A stretch of 64,000 nucleotides of DNA, taken from the NCBI GenBank assembly GCA_017165825.1, contig CM029369.1:20888611-20952610 (forward strand). The letters run 5' to 3'. The notes beneath the pieces were generated by a model. That model did not search any database, had not been told where the DNA came from, and was given only the letters and a program-made list of their open reading frames with translations. Each line of letters begins with the position of its first letter. The stretch's first letter is position 1. A program made the translations under genes and the position numbers. Shown here one piece after another: positions 23,065 through 35,916 of this stretch. Source of the DNA: Hepsetus odoe (lineage: Eukaryota; Chordata; Actinopteri; Characiformes; Hepsetidae).

Positions 23065-23196
23065 CACTTCAATATCACCATAATCACCAGACAATCTCAC
23101 TTCAATATCACCATAATCACCAGACAACCTCACTTCAATATCACCATAATCACCAGACAATCTCACTTCAGTATCACTATAATCAACAGAAAATGC
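23065..23196. repeat. 33-bp minisatellite, four units
   Basis: Units begin at 23065, 23098, 23131 and 23164 with CACTTCAATATCACCATAAT then CACCAGACAATCT. Units 1 and 3 are identical, unit 2 has one change, unit 4 several. A partial fifth unit may follow. Because 33 is divisible by three, the minus strand shows an 11-residue repeat, which is not evidence of coding. Confidence 0.92.
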
Positions 23197-23479
23197 CACT
23201 CCAAATCTCACTCCATTATGTCACAGCCTGTCTTACCATTGACCATGAAGGGTCCTGTTCCTGTGTTTTGGCCATGCAAAATGTTTTAAAGAAGTGCTTC
23301 ACTAGAAGTACTCTGTCTGGATTCTGTCTATACTTCAATGTTTAAAAATGATATAGTATATTATATATAAGTATATAATGAAAACCAAGTTTTAAAATAT
23401 TTTTATCGAGAAAAATTATACTTTTCTACAAATCTCTTAATTGCAAATGTGCATGAAAATGATATTTGATGTGACATCC

Positions 23480-23855
23480 TTGTGCAGCAAAACTACAACA
23501 AATTGTTTTCAGTAACTGTCACAGTTGTCACGGTCACGGATCAGTCCTGCACATCGACTGCGAGGGATTTTAGACCATTGCTCCACAAAAAGGTGCTTCA
23601 ACTCTGGGAAGTTGGCGGGTTTCCTCAAATAAACAGAAATTAATTGTTAATCCTAGAGGTTCGCATATATGCATACTCAAAGATATATTAAATTGGACCC
23701 TTCTCTTCAATAAATTAATAACAAGGGATAATATTGTTGTTCCCTTCCTCTACATTTAGGACTTCTGTGAAAATCTGATTATATTTAGGTCGTATTAATG
23801 CAGAAATATACAGACGATTCTAAAGGGTTCCCAATTTTTCTAGCACCACTGTAAA
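23480..23855 (-). mobile_element. Tc1-like fragment
   Basis: GATTTTAGACCATTGCTCCA and AAGGTGCTTCAACTCTGGGA resemble the antisense transposase of teleost Tc1 elements. The piece ends near 23852 with TTTTTCTAGCACCACTGTAA, an element-end-like sequence. Only the end and a little coding sequence remain. Confidence 0.5.
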
Positions 23856-24980
23856 TCCATCACTTAGTGGCTGTGAAGCAGAGCAAACCTTTTTGCACAG
23901 CCAACTATTGAGTCACTGCTGTGGCCTAAGTTTACTGACTGAGTGACTAAACTAAATGTATCTGAGGGAACAAGGGATATGATAGCAGAACCAGCCTTTT
24001 GTAGGCCAACACACATACACACACACACACTCAACATGGGTTGCATAATGGTGTGAACGCAAGGTGTAGGCAGCTGAGGTCACGTGGACTGAGCTAACCT
24101 GATTTTATTCTAATGCTTACTGTATTAGCTTGGTTATGGAAGAGGAAAAGTGGCATGTAGTCATTTCTGTAGGGTAAATTATAGCGCTAAGTTCGGCTCT
24201 AAAAGGGTCTGCAGCTCTGAATTCCCCTACATACCAATCAGGTTAGTGTCCATGCTGATGAGTTGACTCATGGATTAAATTTCCCCTTCAGCCAAACAGC
24301 ACACGCTCTTGCTTGAGTGAAACAAGGTGAAAGGCAGATCCTTGTATTGTAGTGATTATAGGTTATATGAGTAACGGCTTTAAGGATTCTGTCACATCTA
24401 ACCTCAAAGAAACTTTCAGAGCAGGATTAAACTAGAGACTGCTTCTTAAATGTTCCTCAGGGGTGCAGATACAAAGGAAACACAAGGGTTTCTCATGGAA
24501 CAGTAGGGTTGCGCAGATTGTGGAGCGAAAATCCACTCGATGGCAGTGTTGACAACCAGAACTCCATTTATACCACCGTACGTCTCCCAATGACTTCTGA
24601 CTGCGTATGGAATGGTTTTTCTGCAAGTGTGTGATTGGTGATTCTAAGCATTATAGCTGCTCTCCCATTTCTGTACCAGTAAATTTAAAGGGAAAACAAC
24701 TGTTTTTATGGAAAGGAAAGACACACACCTGTCTATAATAGATCTCGGTTATGAATGTCACAGTGAAAACCAAGCTATTAGATTTAGAGATTTCTCCATA
24801 GACCTGCACAGTTTGAATGAATAGAAATGAAGAGATTTAGAACCACAAACCGTTTCTGATCTGATCGTCTACACAAATAAGTAATCAGAGACAGATCTTA
24901 ATGAGACAGATAATCAAGAAACCAATGGTCATTATGAATAAAATCCAGAGATCCTTTTTGGAAATGAGGCAACCATATAA
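23856..24980. other. Intergenic, CA run and otherwise unassigned
   Basis: Holds a CA-rich run near 24007-24031 and no supported gene. Confidence 0.4.
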
Positions 24981-24989
24981 AATGACAAC

Positions 24990-25700
24990 CATCAGTGCAG
25001 CACTCAGGCCTTCATAATATAGTGGCCAAACGGAAGCCATTCCTCACTAAAAGGCACATGACATCCCTCTGGGAATTTGCCAAATGACTCTCAGACCATG
25101 AGGAGCAAAATCTTATGGTTTGTTCAAATGAGCATTTTAGGCACAGTCCACTTAGTGTGTTTGGAGGAAACCAGGCCCTTAGTCTCATCATCCACACAGT
25201 CAAACAAGGTGGTGGCAGCATCATGCTGTGAAAATGGGAAAAATACAGAAAAATATAAAGGATTTCTCAACTGGAAAAAGGAATTGCTCTGAATATCTGA
25301 CTAGGGTGAAGGTTCCCATTCTGACAAGACAACGAATTTATGCATGCCACTAAGAAATCATGAGAGTAGCTTCAGCTTTGGAAAAGTCTGACATGTGTAA
25401 CCGCAGGTCTATACAGCGGCGCTGCACTGGGAGTCGAAGTTTACTTTTTTGCAGATCTGAGCTATTGCCAGCATTTGGTTTGTAAGCCTTTATTTTTGAG
25501 CTATTGAAGTCATTAGCTTTGTCTCTAAAACATCTGCCCTTAATAAAATGTCAGCTGAAGCATGAAGTTTATCATTTGGTGTTCATCCCTGTTTCTCAAA
25601 GAGCCAGCAGAGATCACCCACACTTCTTCAAGTGGCCCTGCCAGAGCCATTCCAGAGGACCTGAACCCAATAGAGCATTACCAGAGAGAGCCGGCCTGTT
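24990..25700 (+). mobile_element. Degenerate Tc1 transposase sequence
   Basis: AAGCCATTCCTCACTAAAAG, CTCAGACCATGAGGAGCAAA, GTTTGGAGGAAACCAGGCCC and GGTGGTGGCAGCATCATGCT follow the order of a Tc1 transposase gene. CCTGAACCCAATAGAGCATT (about 25660) matches the usual region encoding DLNPIEH. Frames are broken throughout. Confidence 0.82.
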
Positions 25701-25799
25701 TCTGCTTAGTCATGGTGGAGTATTGTGTAGACTGATGATAGAAAAAAATATTAAAATCCCTTTTAAAAGGGGTCTGAAACTGAACATTTCAAAGTTGTG

Positions 25800-28700
25800 A
25801 AAATTTTTTGTATTGGATAGTTGTTTTATTTGATATTTGAAATGACAATTGACCTTATACAACTCATAAGGTTTTAAAGGTAATGCTGAGAATGATCAAA
25901 TAATTGGTACTAAAAAAATCTATTCACTCTGAAGAAAACTTGGCTTGAAGCCTACTGGCTTTAAATATTTTAGGCCCAATCATATTAAATGTATTTTAAA
26001 ACCACTGTTTTACAGGCTTGTGGTAACATATTTGTAATAACGTCATACATTAGTTCTTGGTAGTTTGCTTAGATTGTATGATGAACGGATTTATATTTGA
26101 AAAATAATTAAATTAAGTTGAAATATTAACTGGTCATACAAACAGTTAAGCTAAAAACTAGCTTCCTACTTGAGTTAGCAGATAGCTGCAAAACCACCAT
26201 ATCTTCTTAGGACAGTGAGTCAGCTGTTTGGAATCTCTGATCTTAAGAATGAGTGTTGACACCACATGTTAAATAATGGGTTTTGTAGGACAGTGAATCA
26301 GTGGGTAGTGCTGGCACAATGACAGAACATCTTCAGGGGTTTTGGGCCTGCAGTTTTCTCTCAGCCACTCCACATCCGCCTAGTGACCCACTCCATCGCT
26401 CCATTCTTGCCACTAAAGTTCTCTGGTACAAGCAAAGTTTCCTGACACTCTTCTCACTCTGTGACTCATATCTCACTCCTTCTCTTCAAGAAAAAAAAAG
26501 AACCATAATTATGGTGGCTCTCTTTAAACTGTTTCATAATAAGTGAAACCTTTCTAAAAGGCATCCATCATGTCTAACTCTGACTTCTAGCATGTGCAAA
26601 GCACCACTGACAAGCCAAATCATCAATGGGTAGAAGGATCTAGAGCAGAGGGAATAGGGGAGAACATTGGAAGGAACAAAACAGACATAACAACATTTTG
26701 GAAATCCATGAGTACACCAACTCAGTATTTGTAATTCTTGGCTAGGTGTTTGGGTCCATACCCCTTCATGCTAATTCTTTAATAGTAGAGAAGCTAGCAT
26801 CTATGAGTTAATGCAGTGTTATCTAAACACCCATATACTTCCTCACTCAATTTCTAAGCCACTTGACCTGATTAGGATCATGGGTTGTGTGATATTCTAG
26901 GGGTAGTATGTGATCTGTTTAGATTACAAAACATGCAGAGAAATTCTGAACACCATAATTCTGAACATCATTGGGCTAAACATCATCCTAGTGGACAGCA
27001 GAAACGGTTTATTTACGTACAGTTACTTAGAGTTCTATAAGCCCAGAGGTCTTTCTTGAAATAAATCAGATGTTTTTTTTTTTTGCCCACACTTTTTGCA
27101 TAACAGTCTTAACTGTCAGAATGACAGTTCTGATAACAGAAATGGTTTGATTGGAGGAAGAGCAGTGATTTTCACCCTCTGCACAAATAACTTAAATGAG
27201 AGGCTTTTTTATTCAGCTATTGATCCTAAAACCTAATAATCTAGTAACTGCTTTAAATCACTCACTAACTACTATCAAACCAAAGCTAGGAGTGAGAGGA
27301 ATCAAAGTGCAGGTCCACACACAGGCCCTCAATGATAAAAGTGTTAACAGAGAGCAAAAAAATGGAGGGGGGGGGGGTGATCTGTGTAAGAAGTAAGCAC
27401 TTTTTTCCATTGTCTTGCAGCACATATGAAATCTTATCGACTTGTGCTTGTGAAGTGTTTTGTGCTGGATGTTGGTTCAGTTATGACTGGATGACATCAA
27501 TGGGACAATCCGGTGGTGGCTTGTCGTCTATGCCAGCGTCACTCTGTGGATATGACCTGTTGTCTTTTATGGTTTGCTGTTGTGTGTCAACAAAGCAGAG
27601 AGTGAAGATCCTGTTGTTTAACAAGTGGCACCTGCCGATTACTACGTCACGTTTAGCAAAGGTGTGTGTCCGACGCACTGTGGCTCTGCATGTTTACTTA
27701 TCTGCAGCACATAGCGAGCAGAAATTTCCACTTAGCAGTGCTGTACAGTTTAGTAATTGCTCAAAGGCAACTCAGAACAACAGAAAACCATTACTTCTTT
27801 CACTGAGCTTCTCAAGTTCACTTCATGTGGCTCATTCAGTACACCCTTACTGAGTATATGAATCAAGCCTCTCTTGACTCTTGATTGTTTTGGAGTGCTG
27901 ACAGATGACTAGCCATGTAGGTTTCACTCTCAGACTCACCGCTCTCTGTGTTGCTCAGATCTTCCATGGTTCTTCCTTTTAAAATGTGAAGTGTGGGGAG
28001 GGGAATGTAGATTGGCCTTATGGAGGAAGAATTGTCATATCCACTAGGAAGTATGACTCAGCTGTGTTGCATTTTTCAAGGCTGATTCAGCTCTGCCGAG
28101 GAAGTGAGGACTTTTGAGTAGTCCCAACGCCAAGAAGTTGACACATATCGGCTGGTAGTCATGTTATGCTGTTTGCTGTATGCTAGCCATTGCACTGCCC
28201 AGCAAGTGTCTGTCAAGAACTTGAAAAATCAGAGAGAGAGAGGGACAAAGAGGGAGGGTGGGAGGCTATTGCACTTCAGCCCCTCAAAATCCCCCTCTCT
28301 TGTTCCTCTTCCTCATCGGCTCTCAGGTTTCAAAGATCTTGCAGTTCAGAGTAACCCTTTAAAGCCCAGAGACTGAAGTTGGATACAGTGCAGAAGTCCT
28401 TCATAATGTACAAAAAAAGTGTTAATGGTTCTAATTTGATTCTCAGTTGTATTAAGCTCAGATTCACATTTGTGAAAACTGACCAAAAGCATGAATGTGG
28501 CCAACTGTGGCCACACAATGGTCAGATTTTAGAGTTCTAGCATATTATGTGGCATGTTTGGTTGTGGTTTTGATTTTAACATTCTACAAAGCCCTGATTG
28601 ATGAGTAATCTAGTTCTCATTAGCAAAGTACTTGATGGTATGGTTTCAGCATCATAGTCTGTGTTCATGCAGTCTTTTATCATTTGGGTTGTTAATGATG

Positions 28701-29460
28701 GACTCTCACCTCTGAGAGTTCTTTTTTAATTCTAGTTTTCTGTGTACTTCATGTACTTCATACTGAATGATGGAACTTTCAAATAAACTTTCATATCAGT
28801 ACCTCACCTCTGCCAAGGACCCCTGCAGCAACTTGGGGTTAAATGCATTGTTCAACAGTACAATGGTCACTGTAAGAGGAAGGGCAAGAATGATGAGGGT
28901 TTGAGCTGCCCTGTATTAAGTCAACACCACTGGTAAACCTTCCAGGATTCAAAGGAGGTGCCTCCTGTTCCTGGTGTGTAGCCTTAAGGCTCTGAATTTT
29001 GATGTTGCGTTTCACAGATTGCTTTCATTATACACAAAGACTTGCTTCAGAAATATCTGAGATATCTCAAAGTTCCCTAATCATCATAATCCACTTCATA
29101 AATGTCAAACACCAACCAAAATGTCTTGCTATGGTTCATTTTATTTTTTTTCTAGAAGTCAGTGGTGTGCACTCATAGCCAGATAATTCAAACATGGAAA
29201 TGAGTTTGTGTGTACATTAAAACATTATAGAATTACATTAATCAAATAAGTAGGGGTCAGGAGGCAAGTTCAATTTTGGCAACGTAATTGAAAGGAAAGA
29301 AAAAAATGGTCACGGAATTAATGTGAACTTGAACAGACTTGTATGATGAGGTAAAACAAGTACAAAGAATCTTTTTTGTTATTTAACCCTTTATGGCTGA
29401 ATTCTGAATGTTAACAAACGTTAACAAGGACCTACAACATCACTCTCCATGTAGTTTGAT
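25800..29460. other. Intergenic, no supported gene
   Basis: About 3.7 kb. Near 26850-26960 a faint piece (AATTTCTAAGCCACTTGACC, ATTAGGATCATGGG) resembles the SINE tail seen at 33141. A G run is at 27366, a GA-rich patch at 28229-28265, and a weak SINE-core-like phrase (GGGGTTAAATGCATTGTTCA) near 28836. The 173-codon open frame at 27332-27853 has no recognisable content. Confidence 0.45.
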
Positions 29461-29469
29461 AAAATGCAA

Positions 29470-29800
29470 GTGGAAAGTCCTTTGAACAACAACCAACTGT
29501 CCTAAGACAAGTGCACCATACAAGACTTATTCTCAGCCTAATGATATGGGATGTGAGAGAAAACTAGCAGTAACTCTCAAAAAAGAGCTGCAGGCTGATC
29601 TGAAAGCAGCAGGAACTTTTACTTAGAGGACTGAAAGCAACAAACTGCATAATTTCTGGTCCTTCACTCCACACAAAACTCCAGCAGTGAAATATGGAGG
29701 CATGGGCATCATGATTTGGGGCTGCTTCTCTACAAAAGGTACTGAGACATTACATGTCATCAAAGAAACCATAATAAAACTAATGCACAGGTTTATCCAC
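29470..29800 (+). mobile_element. Tc1-like transposase fragment
   Basis: Translation of 29670-29770 gives pieces like KYGGMGIMIWGCFSTKGTET, the GG..W.WGC.S core of Tc1 transposases. Upstream AACTGTCCTAAGACAAGTGC fits the same family. Stops interrupt it. Confidence 0.65.
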
Positions 29801-30078
29801 TCTTTGTAAAATGTACAAAATTAAGTATCAAAATTAAGTAGCCCTGAACTAGTTTATAGGTTTATTTGAACATGACATATTCTAAGCGTATTGCTGAAAG
29901 TTGGTTTGTCATTAGTCAGTCAAGAAACAAGCTGATTACTATTTTGTAAGGATGTCTCAGATGTGTTGATTCCTTTAACAGCTCTTCAGTAAAATAATCT
30001 TAATGTCTAAATGCTTTCCTCCTTATCAGTATTTATGCTTATGTATACATACTTTTTTGATCATATTTACATGTACAA

Positions 30079-30612
30079 GAGCCTGGAGAGGTGGAGATAT
30101 GCTCTAGAGAGGAGAGGAATGAAAGTGAGTAGGACAAAGACAGAATACATGAGTGTGAATGAAAGGGAGGGTAGTGGAGCAGTTAGGATGCAAGGAGTAG
30201 AGGTGTTGAAGATGGAGGAATTTAAATACTTGGATTAACAGTTCTGAGTAATGGGAAATGCTGAAGTGTGTAGAAGAAGAGAGTAGGGGCAGGCTGGAAT
30301 GGGTGGAGAAGAATGGCAGGAGTGATCTGTGACAGATGGGTACTGGCAAGATTGATAGGGAAAGTTTACAAGGCAGTTGTGAGGCCAGCTATGTTGTATA
30401 GGCTATGTTGTATTGTATATATTGAAAAAGGATGTCGAGGATGGAGCTAGCTGGCAAGAGAACAGGAAAACCCAGGAGGAGGTTTATGAATGTGGTGGGA
30501 GAGGACATACACGCTGCCTGTGTGATAGAAGGAGATGCAGAAGACCAGAAGAAATGGAAATAGATGATCCACTTTGATGACACATAGTGGGAGCTGCTGA
30601 AAGAAGAAAAAA
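30079..30612 (+). mobile_element. 3' end of an RTE-like LINE reverse transcriptase
   Basis: Reads SLERWRYALERRGMKVSRTK, TEYMSVNEREGSGAVRMQGV and MEEFKYL, then a stop. Beyond it, in shifted frames, come ...AGWNGWRRMA-like, VYKAVVRPAMLY-like and RRFMNVVGEDIHAACV-like text. This is the end of a reverse transcriptase (thumb and C-terminal part) of RTE type found in many fish. Frameshifted, 5' truncated, inactive. Confidence 0.75.
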
Positions 30613-33125
30613 GAGGTTGGGAAATGTTTTGGTGTTAGTCTGTCTATGCTCATGTGTTTCTTGCTCTCTGCTTTTACACCAAACTGCATTGTCCAATGGA
30701 GAACCTTCTCAGCATTTAAACATCTGTGGAGTGTGAACACTGTTAGAAAGAAATTAGCCCTCTGAACATCAGGTGTGATGGAAAAAAATTGCACTCAGCT
30801 GATTAACGCCCTTGCTCACACTCTCCCTCTCTCTTTCTCTTAGGCACAAATGCAAGTGCACACTTCATGTGGAAGGCTATGTTGTAATGTGGGGCAGTCG
30901 CTAGGCAACCACCTTACTCTAAAGCTACTCGAAAACAAAAGGACTCACTCTAAAATCACTTTGTGAGCTGTGGAGTAGAGGATGCTCGGACGTGAAGGGC
31001 AGCTTTAACTCTTTATTCCAATCCTTTGCCAGGCTGTCTGGAGATGGCCCTGGAAAAGCACATTAGCCTCCCAAATGAACTGCCTCACAAGGTTAGATTT
31101 ATCCTGTCATGGTGTTTTGAAATAGAATGAAAAAAATAAATGCCTTAGTGATACAGTATCCAAAAAGTATGTGGTGTTGTGGAACTGAAAAAAAAAGGGC
31201 TAACAGTGCTGTAAGAAGGCTTCCTGTCATGTGCTGTCCATTGCTGTCATACTCGCTTCCTCTTTTTCCTCTCCCTCCATTAATGATAGCTTCTTTCCTC
31301 TCTTCCTCATATTGTACAAGCCTTCTCTTTCTGTGCAGGGCACATGAATGGGAGTTTATCCCATGTCACAAGGCACGTGGTCTGGGTAAGATGCTGCCGA
31401 CAGTCGCTGTTCTGCCTCATCAGGGCTGTAGTGGTGCTCAGCCAAGCTGTGTCAGCTGCTTAGCCAGTGCCTGGGCACCAGTGGGCATCTGAAAGAGTAT
31501 GTGTTGGCACAAGGCAGGCAGTCAAAGCCACTGGCAGGCAAGACGAAGTGCACTGTTGGCAGCTAAGACACTAGCCCCACGCTGTCTCCCTCTTAGCCCT
31601 CTGCTGTGAGGCTGTGCCATCTGGCTTTGGGGAAATCACAACAGCCCACTCATCTCTGGACAGTACAAAATAGGGGAATAGACTACTTCTCGGGCATGGA
31701 AAACCATTCCATAAAGCTCCTGGGGCACAGTTTTTGTGTTGCAGTTAATGCCAGAAGAACTTTGGAACTCTGCAGTTATTGAGTTAACAGAGCCTTGGTG
31801 ACTTTTACGCACATCAGCAATCAGCGACCCGCTGTTCTGGTCTGTCACTTTGTGGCTGAGTTTCTTTTTGCACTTCCACTTTCCACTTTTTCATGTTTGC
31901 TTGACCATGGAATAACTAGAAGGAAAGAAATTTCACTAACCAACTTTTTATAAAGGCTGCATTCTGCTGCAGGACCATACCATACACCTGTTGCACTGAG
32001 ACAAACACTGGAATTCAGTGTTTCAATGTGACCTAATAATTTTGCTCATATAGCGCAGCAGTAATATTTCTTTTTAGTGCATTAATCTTAATTGTGTACT
32101 GTACAGAATGCTGTTACTACATTTAGTAAATGTACTTATGGGTACTTTCATGATTAAATGTTAAGGCACTAATGTTGTAAAAGCCAACAAAAAAAGATAA
32201 ACTGAAGGTGGAAAAACATGGTAGGGTAATGTAAACTTTCCCAATAGAAAAAAATGGGGCATATCCCCAACACAGGCATATCCCTCTCAGATTCAAATCT
32301 TCATTGACCCTTAAATATTGGCCACACCTTAGTTCTAAGATCTTAGTCACACAAATAAAAATAGAAACTTTTCTATGGTTACAGAAAGGTCACTGATCAG
32401 TTTAGAGGCTTATGCTGTAACATGTCTCAGTCACTGTCCAGCCATTGGCTAACAATGAGAAATGATCGCCAGAAATCTCCCTAAAACTCCAGTGGCATGC
32501 ACTCATTCATTTTCTGTCCTCCCACAAAATATGTAGTCATGTCTGAGACACGTCTGCCTTGACACACATTTTCTGACCAATTTTTACCAAATCAAATTGT
32601 TTTCTGGTCACACAGTCGCATGTGAAGCCAACAAAAATATACAATGTGGTCAGACATGTGGCAAGACAATGAAGGTGGCTTTTAAAACCAGAGAGTGACG
32701 CTTGAAATTTCATGTTAAATGTCTGGAGTTCAAATAATATTGTGTGCACTTATCTGATCCTTCAACACTAGGATCAGCAGGATTGAAAGTTCCCAGCAGT
32801 GACATTTGCACTTTTAGCAAATCAAAACTAAAATTTATATGACCTCTTTTATTCTTTTATTGTTTTGGTTCTAAAAATCTTATTGGCTGAACCAGATTTG
32901 AAGCTGTATGTAGGCGCATATCTTGTGGTTCTGCTCCATTGTTATATGATGTAATTGGGTAATTGGTCACTCTGCTTGATAAACCATTAACAATATGATA
33001 TTCATATAACAGGTTTGTTAATATGCGTCATCCACTCATCCCAGAGAATGTAGTTCAAGGTATGCCTTGACAAAAGTTCTCTTTAAAACATGCAAAAGTT
33101 TCCAGGCTTCCAGATAAGTAGGTGA
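30613..33125. other. Intergenic, no supported gene
   Basis: Mostly AT-rich. 31500-31640 is GC-richer and could be conserved non-coding DNA, but I cannot tell without alignment. Open frames are short and unrelated to anything known to me. Confidence 0.4.
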
Positions 33126-33377
33126 GACAAAGTCTTCCCAAGGGCCAGCGGTGGCCTAGTGGTTAGGGTGTTGGCCGCATGATCGGGGGTTCGAACCACT
33201 TCCCAATAGGTTGCCCTGAGGTACCCTTGAGCAAGGCTCCTCCCTGCGATGGGCTGGCGACCTGTCCAGGGTGTGTCCCTGTCCTTCGCTCTGTGTGCGC
33301 TGGGTTGGACTCCAGCACCCCCCGCAACCCCGTTTGGGATATGCGGCAGACAATGACTGACTGACAAAGTCTTCCCA
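33126..33377 (+). mobile_element. Full-length tRNA-derived SINE with target-site duplications
   Basis: Body 33141-33362. A-box-like TGGCCTAGTGG at 33152 and B box GGTTCGAACC at 33188 mark a tRNA-derived RNA polymerase III promoter. The tail is CGATGGGCTGGCGACCTGTC, GCTGGGTTGGACTCCAGCAC and a GACTGACTGA end. It is flanked by perfect 15-base copies of GACAAAGTCTTCCCA (33126-33140 and 33363-33377), the hallmark of LINE-mediated insertion. Intact promoter boxes and perfect duplications suggest a young copy. Confidence 0.93.
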
Positions 33378-35739
33378 TTGATGTTATTCTGATATTCTTG
33401 CTAATATTGAGTTCACTGTTAAACCACAACCTCTGATACTATAACTGTAATAACTATTTACTAATTCTGTCAAACTAAGGACTAAAGCATAACTTCTAAT
33501 TGTATTTGTGAACACACTGAGCAACAGCTCATTTGCCACCTTTTGGTCAAAGTACCCATCTAAAGGCTTCAAATAGCTGGGATTTTCCTATAAGAGCACT
33601 AGTACATTATTGTGCAAGTTAGACAAAATGAATTTTGATTAACAGTCCACTGCCTTAATCTCTCTTTCACCCATTCTAGACAAAATGCAGTGCATTTCTG
33701 GGAGTTTCATCACGGATGTAGTTGACTGCATGTAATACTCACAGGCTGGGCTTGATTTGCTCTTTATGTGTGTAACAGTGTGAATAATGATCTGATGAGT
33801 GCTAAAGATATGTTTTCATAACTCTTTGTCTATTTTGCATTCTGTCTCTATTCTGTTTGAGTAAAAATATGCTTCTGTTTAATTACCATTTCATCTGATA
33901 TAGTCTTTCCAATTTCTGTTCCCAAAAATGAGGACGAGTCTCATTCAATAACGCTGCAAATCTATTCTTTTAAAATTTTGGATATTAAAAAGAGCAGGCG
34001 ACATATAATGTAAAATAAACTTCTCTTTCTCTAATAAAGGCGGTATTGAGCAAACATATAAAATAAATACTATGTCTGAAGCCCAATTCTAGCAATATGT
34101 ATAAAGAAGAAAGTAATGAAAGCTGTTTTTAGTGCATATTGAAAGAAAACCATTTCACATAGAAGTCTTATTTCTTGGGTGTTTTTTTTATATCATTAAA
34201 CACATTTTGTGTTTTTATTTTTTTTCTTAAATTGGCAAATTTAAAGAAATTTGGCAATAAATAAAGGACCCCTAATAAATGAGGGACCCCCAATTTTCTT
34301 ATATGATAAAAAAAATACATGTGCCTAATGATTCATTCATTTCCATTTAATACAAATCATCATGCCTGATGTATTTACATCAAGCAGAAATTGTATTAAT
34401 ACTCTTACTTCACTGTTTAGCTCTGGCTGGAGACAAAAGGGTTAAATTCCTGAAGCTCCCAACAGAAAACTGTCAGAATGTTGCTCTCTGTGGTATGTCA
34501 GTATCCTTCAGAAGCTGGACAAAAAGCCTTTCATTTTAGATTAACAACTAAGATTAAAAGGAACCGATCTGAGAATCAGCTCTTGTTTTGAGTTTCATTG
34601 GTTAGGATCAATTTTTGTGAGCCTTGCCTTCCTAGATATTTCGCTTGAATATGAGTGGCAGCCTCTCCAATTTATTTCAGTCAACTGGTAGAAACAGAAA
34701 AACTGGCAGCTGTTTTGCTTAAGAGGCATTTACTGAAGGAGTCACTGTAAAACCGCTTCATATAAGGGAAAACCTTATGTTAATGTAAGCTAAAAACTAC
34801 AAATATAGACATGGAATGTCTTCGACAGGCTTCAAACACCTGTGTTTAATCTAAAATTTCCCCCCAAAATGATAGACCAACATTCATTTCATGCTGAAAT
34901 ACTATAGGAACTCATTAAATGATCATTATCATAACAAAAAAATAACGAGACATTGGTCCGTTGCTATGTGTGAAAAAAGCTATGATAAATCAGTGTGACT
35001 TAATGCTTTAGTAATCATTATAGGAGTATATTTTGTACTGAATTGGTAGAAAAGATGGGGACAGTATTTTGATATGAATGATGAGCTTTCATATTGTCCA
35101 TATTTGTCTGTTTCCCTCCTTTCATGCTGTCGCCAGGATGCAGTGGGGAATGCACACACCTTGGATCATGACAGTGAATAACGAGGAAGGAAGGGAGGGA
35201 GAAAGGAAGCATGGAGCATCCGCCATGTGTGTATAAGTGTATGTCTGTGTGTGAGCTAAGCCAAAGTTCTTCCTTGGTCACTGGTTTGGCGAGGTAAGAA
35301 GTGCAAGAGTCTTATTCACACACTCTGATTTAGAGCTAATGTGACTCAATAGCAGTGCAAGAGCCTCTGATCTAAGAACAATATGACTCAATACCATGGT
35401 AACTACAGGTGAGCAATGTCCATTAGAACTCAGACAGTCACCATGACGAGGCATAAATAAGTTTCAGAAAAGAGTGTAACTTGTCTCATATTTGTTACAC
35501 AATGCCAATTACACAATAAAAGGAAATATGATAATTAGCCTGAAAAGATGGTTATAAAAACACATATAAAGCTTCTTCAAATTTGAGTATACTCAGAGAT
35601 ATATCAATTACATACAGTCTACAGAAAGAGGCTTCTTGAAGTTAAGACAAGGTTTTTATGTAGGCCCACAATGACACTTAACCCTTTCAATTCATGTGCT
35701 ATATTATTTTTTAAATGTTTCATTTTCCAAGAGCTCAGC
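33378..35739. other. Intergenic, no supported gene
   Basis: AT-rich, with short T runs near 34190 and 34225. Nothing recognisable. Confidence 0.4.
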
Positions 35740-35747
35740 CTATAGAA

Positions 35748-35916
35748 CAGGGGTGTCGAACTCCAGTCCTGGAGGGCCAGATTCCAGCACATTTTGGTGA
35801 TTTCCCTCCTCAAACACACTCACTACACCTGCCACTAAGGCTGAACCAGGTGTGTTTAAGGTGGAAAATCACCAAAATGTGCTGGACCCCTCCAGGACTG
35901 GAGTTCGACACCCCTG
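35748..35916. mobile_element. Palindromic hAT-like MITE
   Basis: Left end CAGGGGTGTCGAACTCCAGT continues CCTGGAGGG; the right end is its perfect complement over 29 bases. The inner arms pair too (AGCACATTTTGGTGATTT with AAATCACCAAAATGTGCT), so the 169-base element folds almost completely on itself. Flanking octamers CTATAGAA and GTATAGAG agree at six of eight positions, fitting an aged 8-bp hAT target duplication. No coding capacity. Confidence 0.88.

Noticed and set aside
23065..23196. CRISPR-like regular repeat
   Set aside because: Units abut directly with no unique spacers, in a vertebrate genome; it is a minisatellite.
22915..23211. Protein-like 11-residue tandem repeat on the minus strand
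   Set aside because: It is the translation of a 33-bp minisatellite, whose length is divisible by three; no gene context.
27332..27853. 173-codon open frame on the plus strand, the longest gap-free one outside known exons
   Set aside because: No family resemblance, G-run near the start, cysteine/serine-rich chance composition and no splice or promoter context.
30011..30238. Possible host gene at 30.0-30.6 kb
   Set aside because: The text is RTE-type reverse transcriptase, broken by stops and frameshifts; a LINE fossil.
33083..33429. Overlapping open frames on both strands around 33.1-33.4 kb
   Set aside because: All lie in the SINE; the similar frames at 16.6 kb come from the same repeat.
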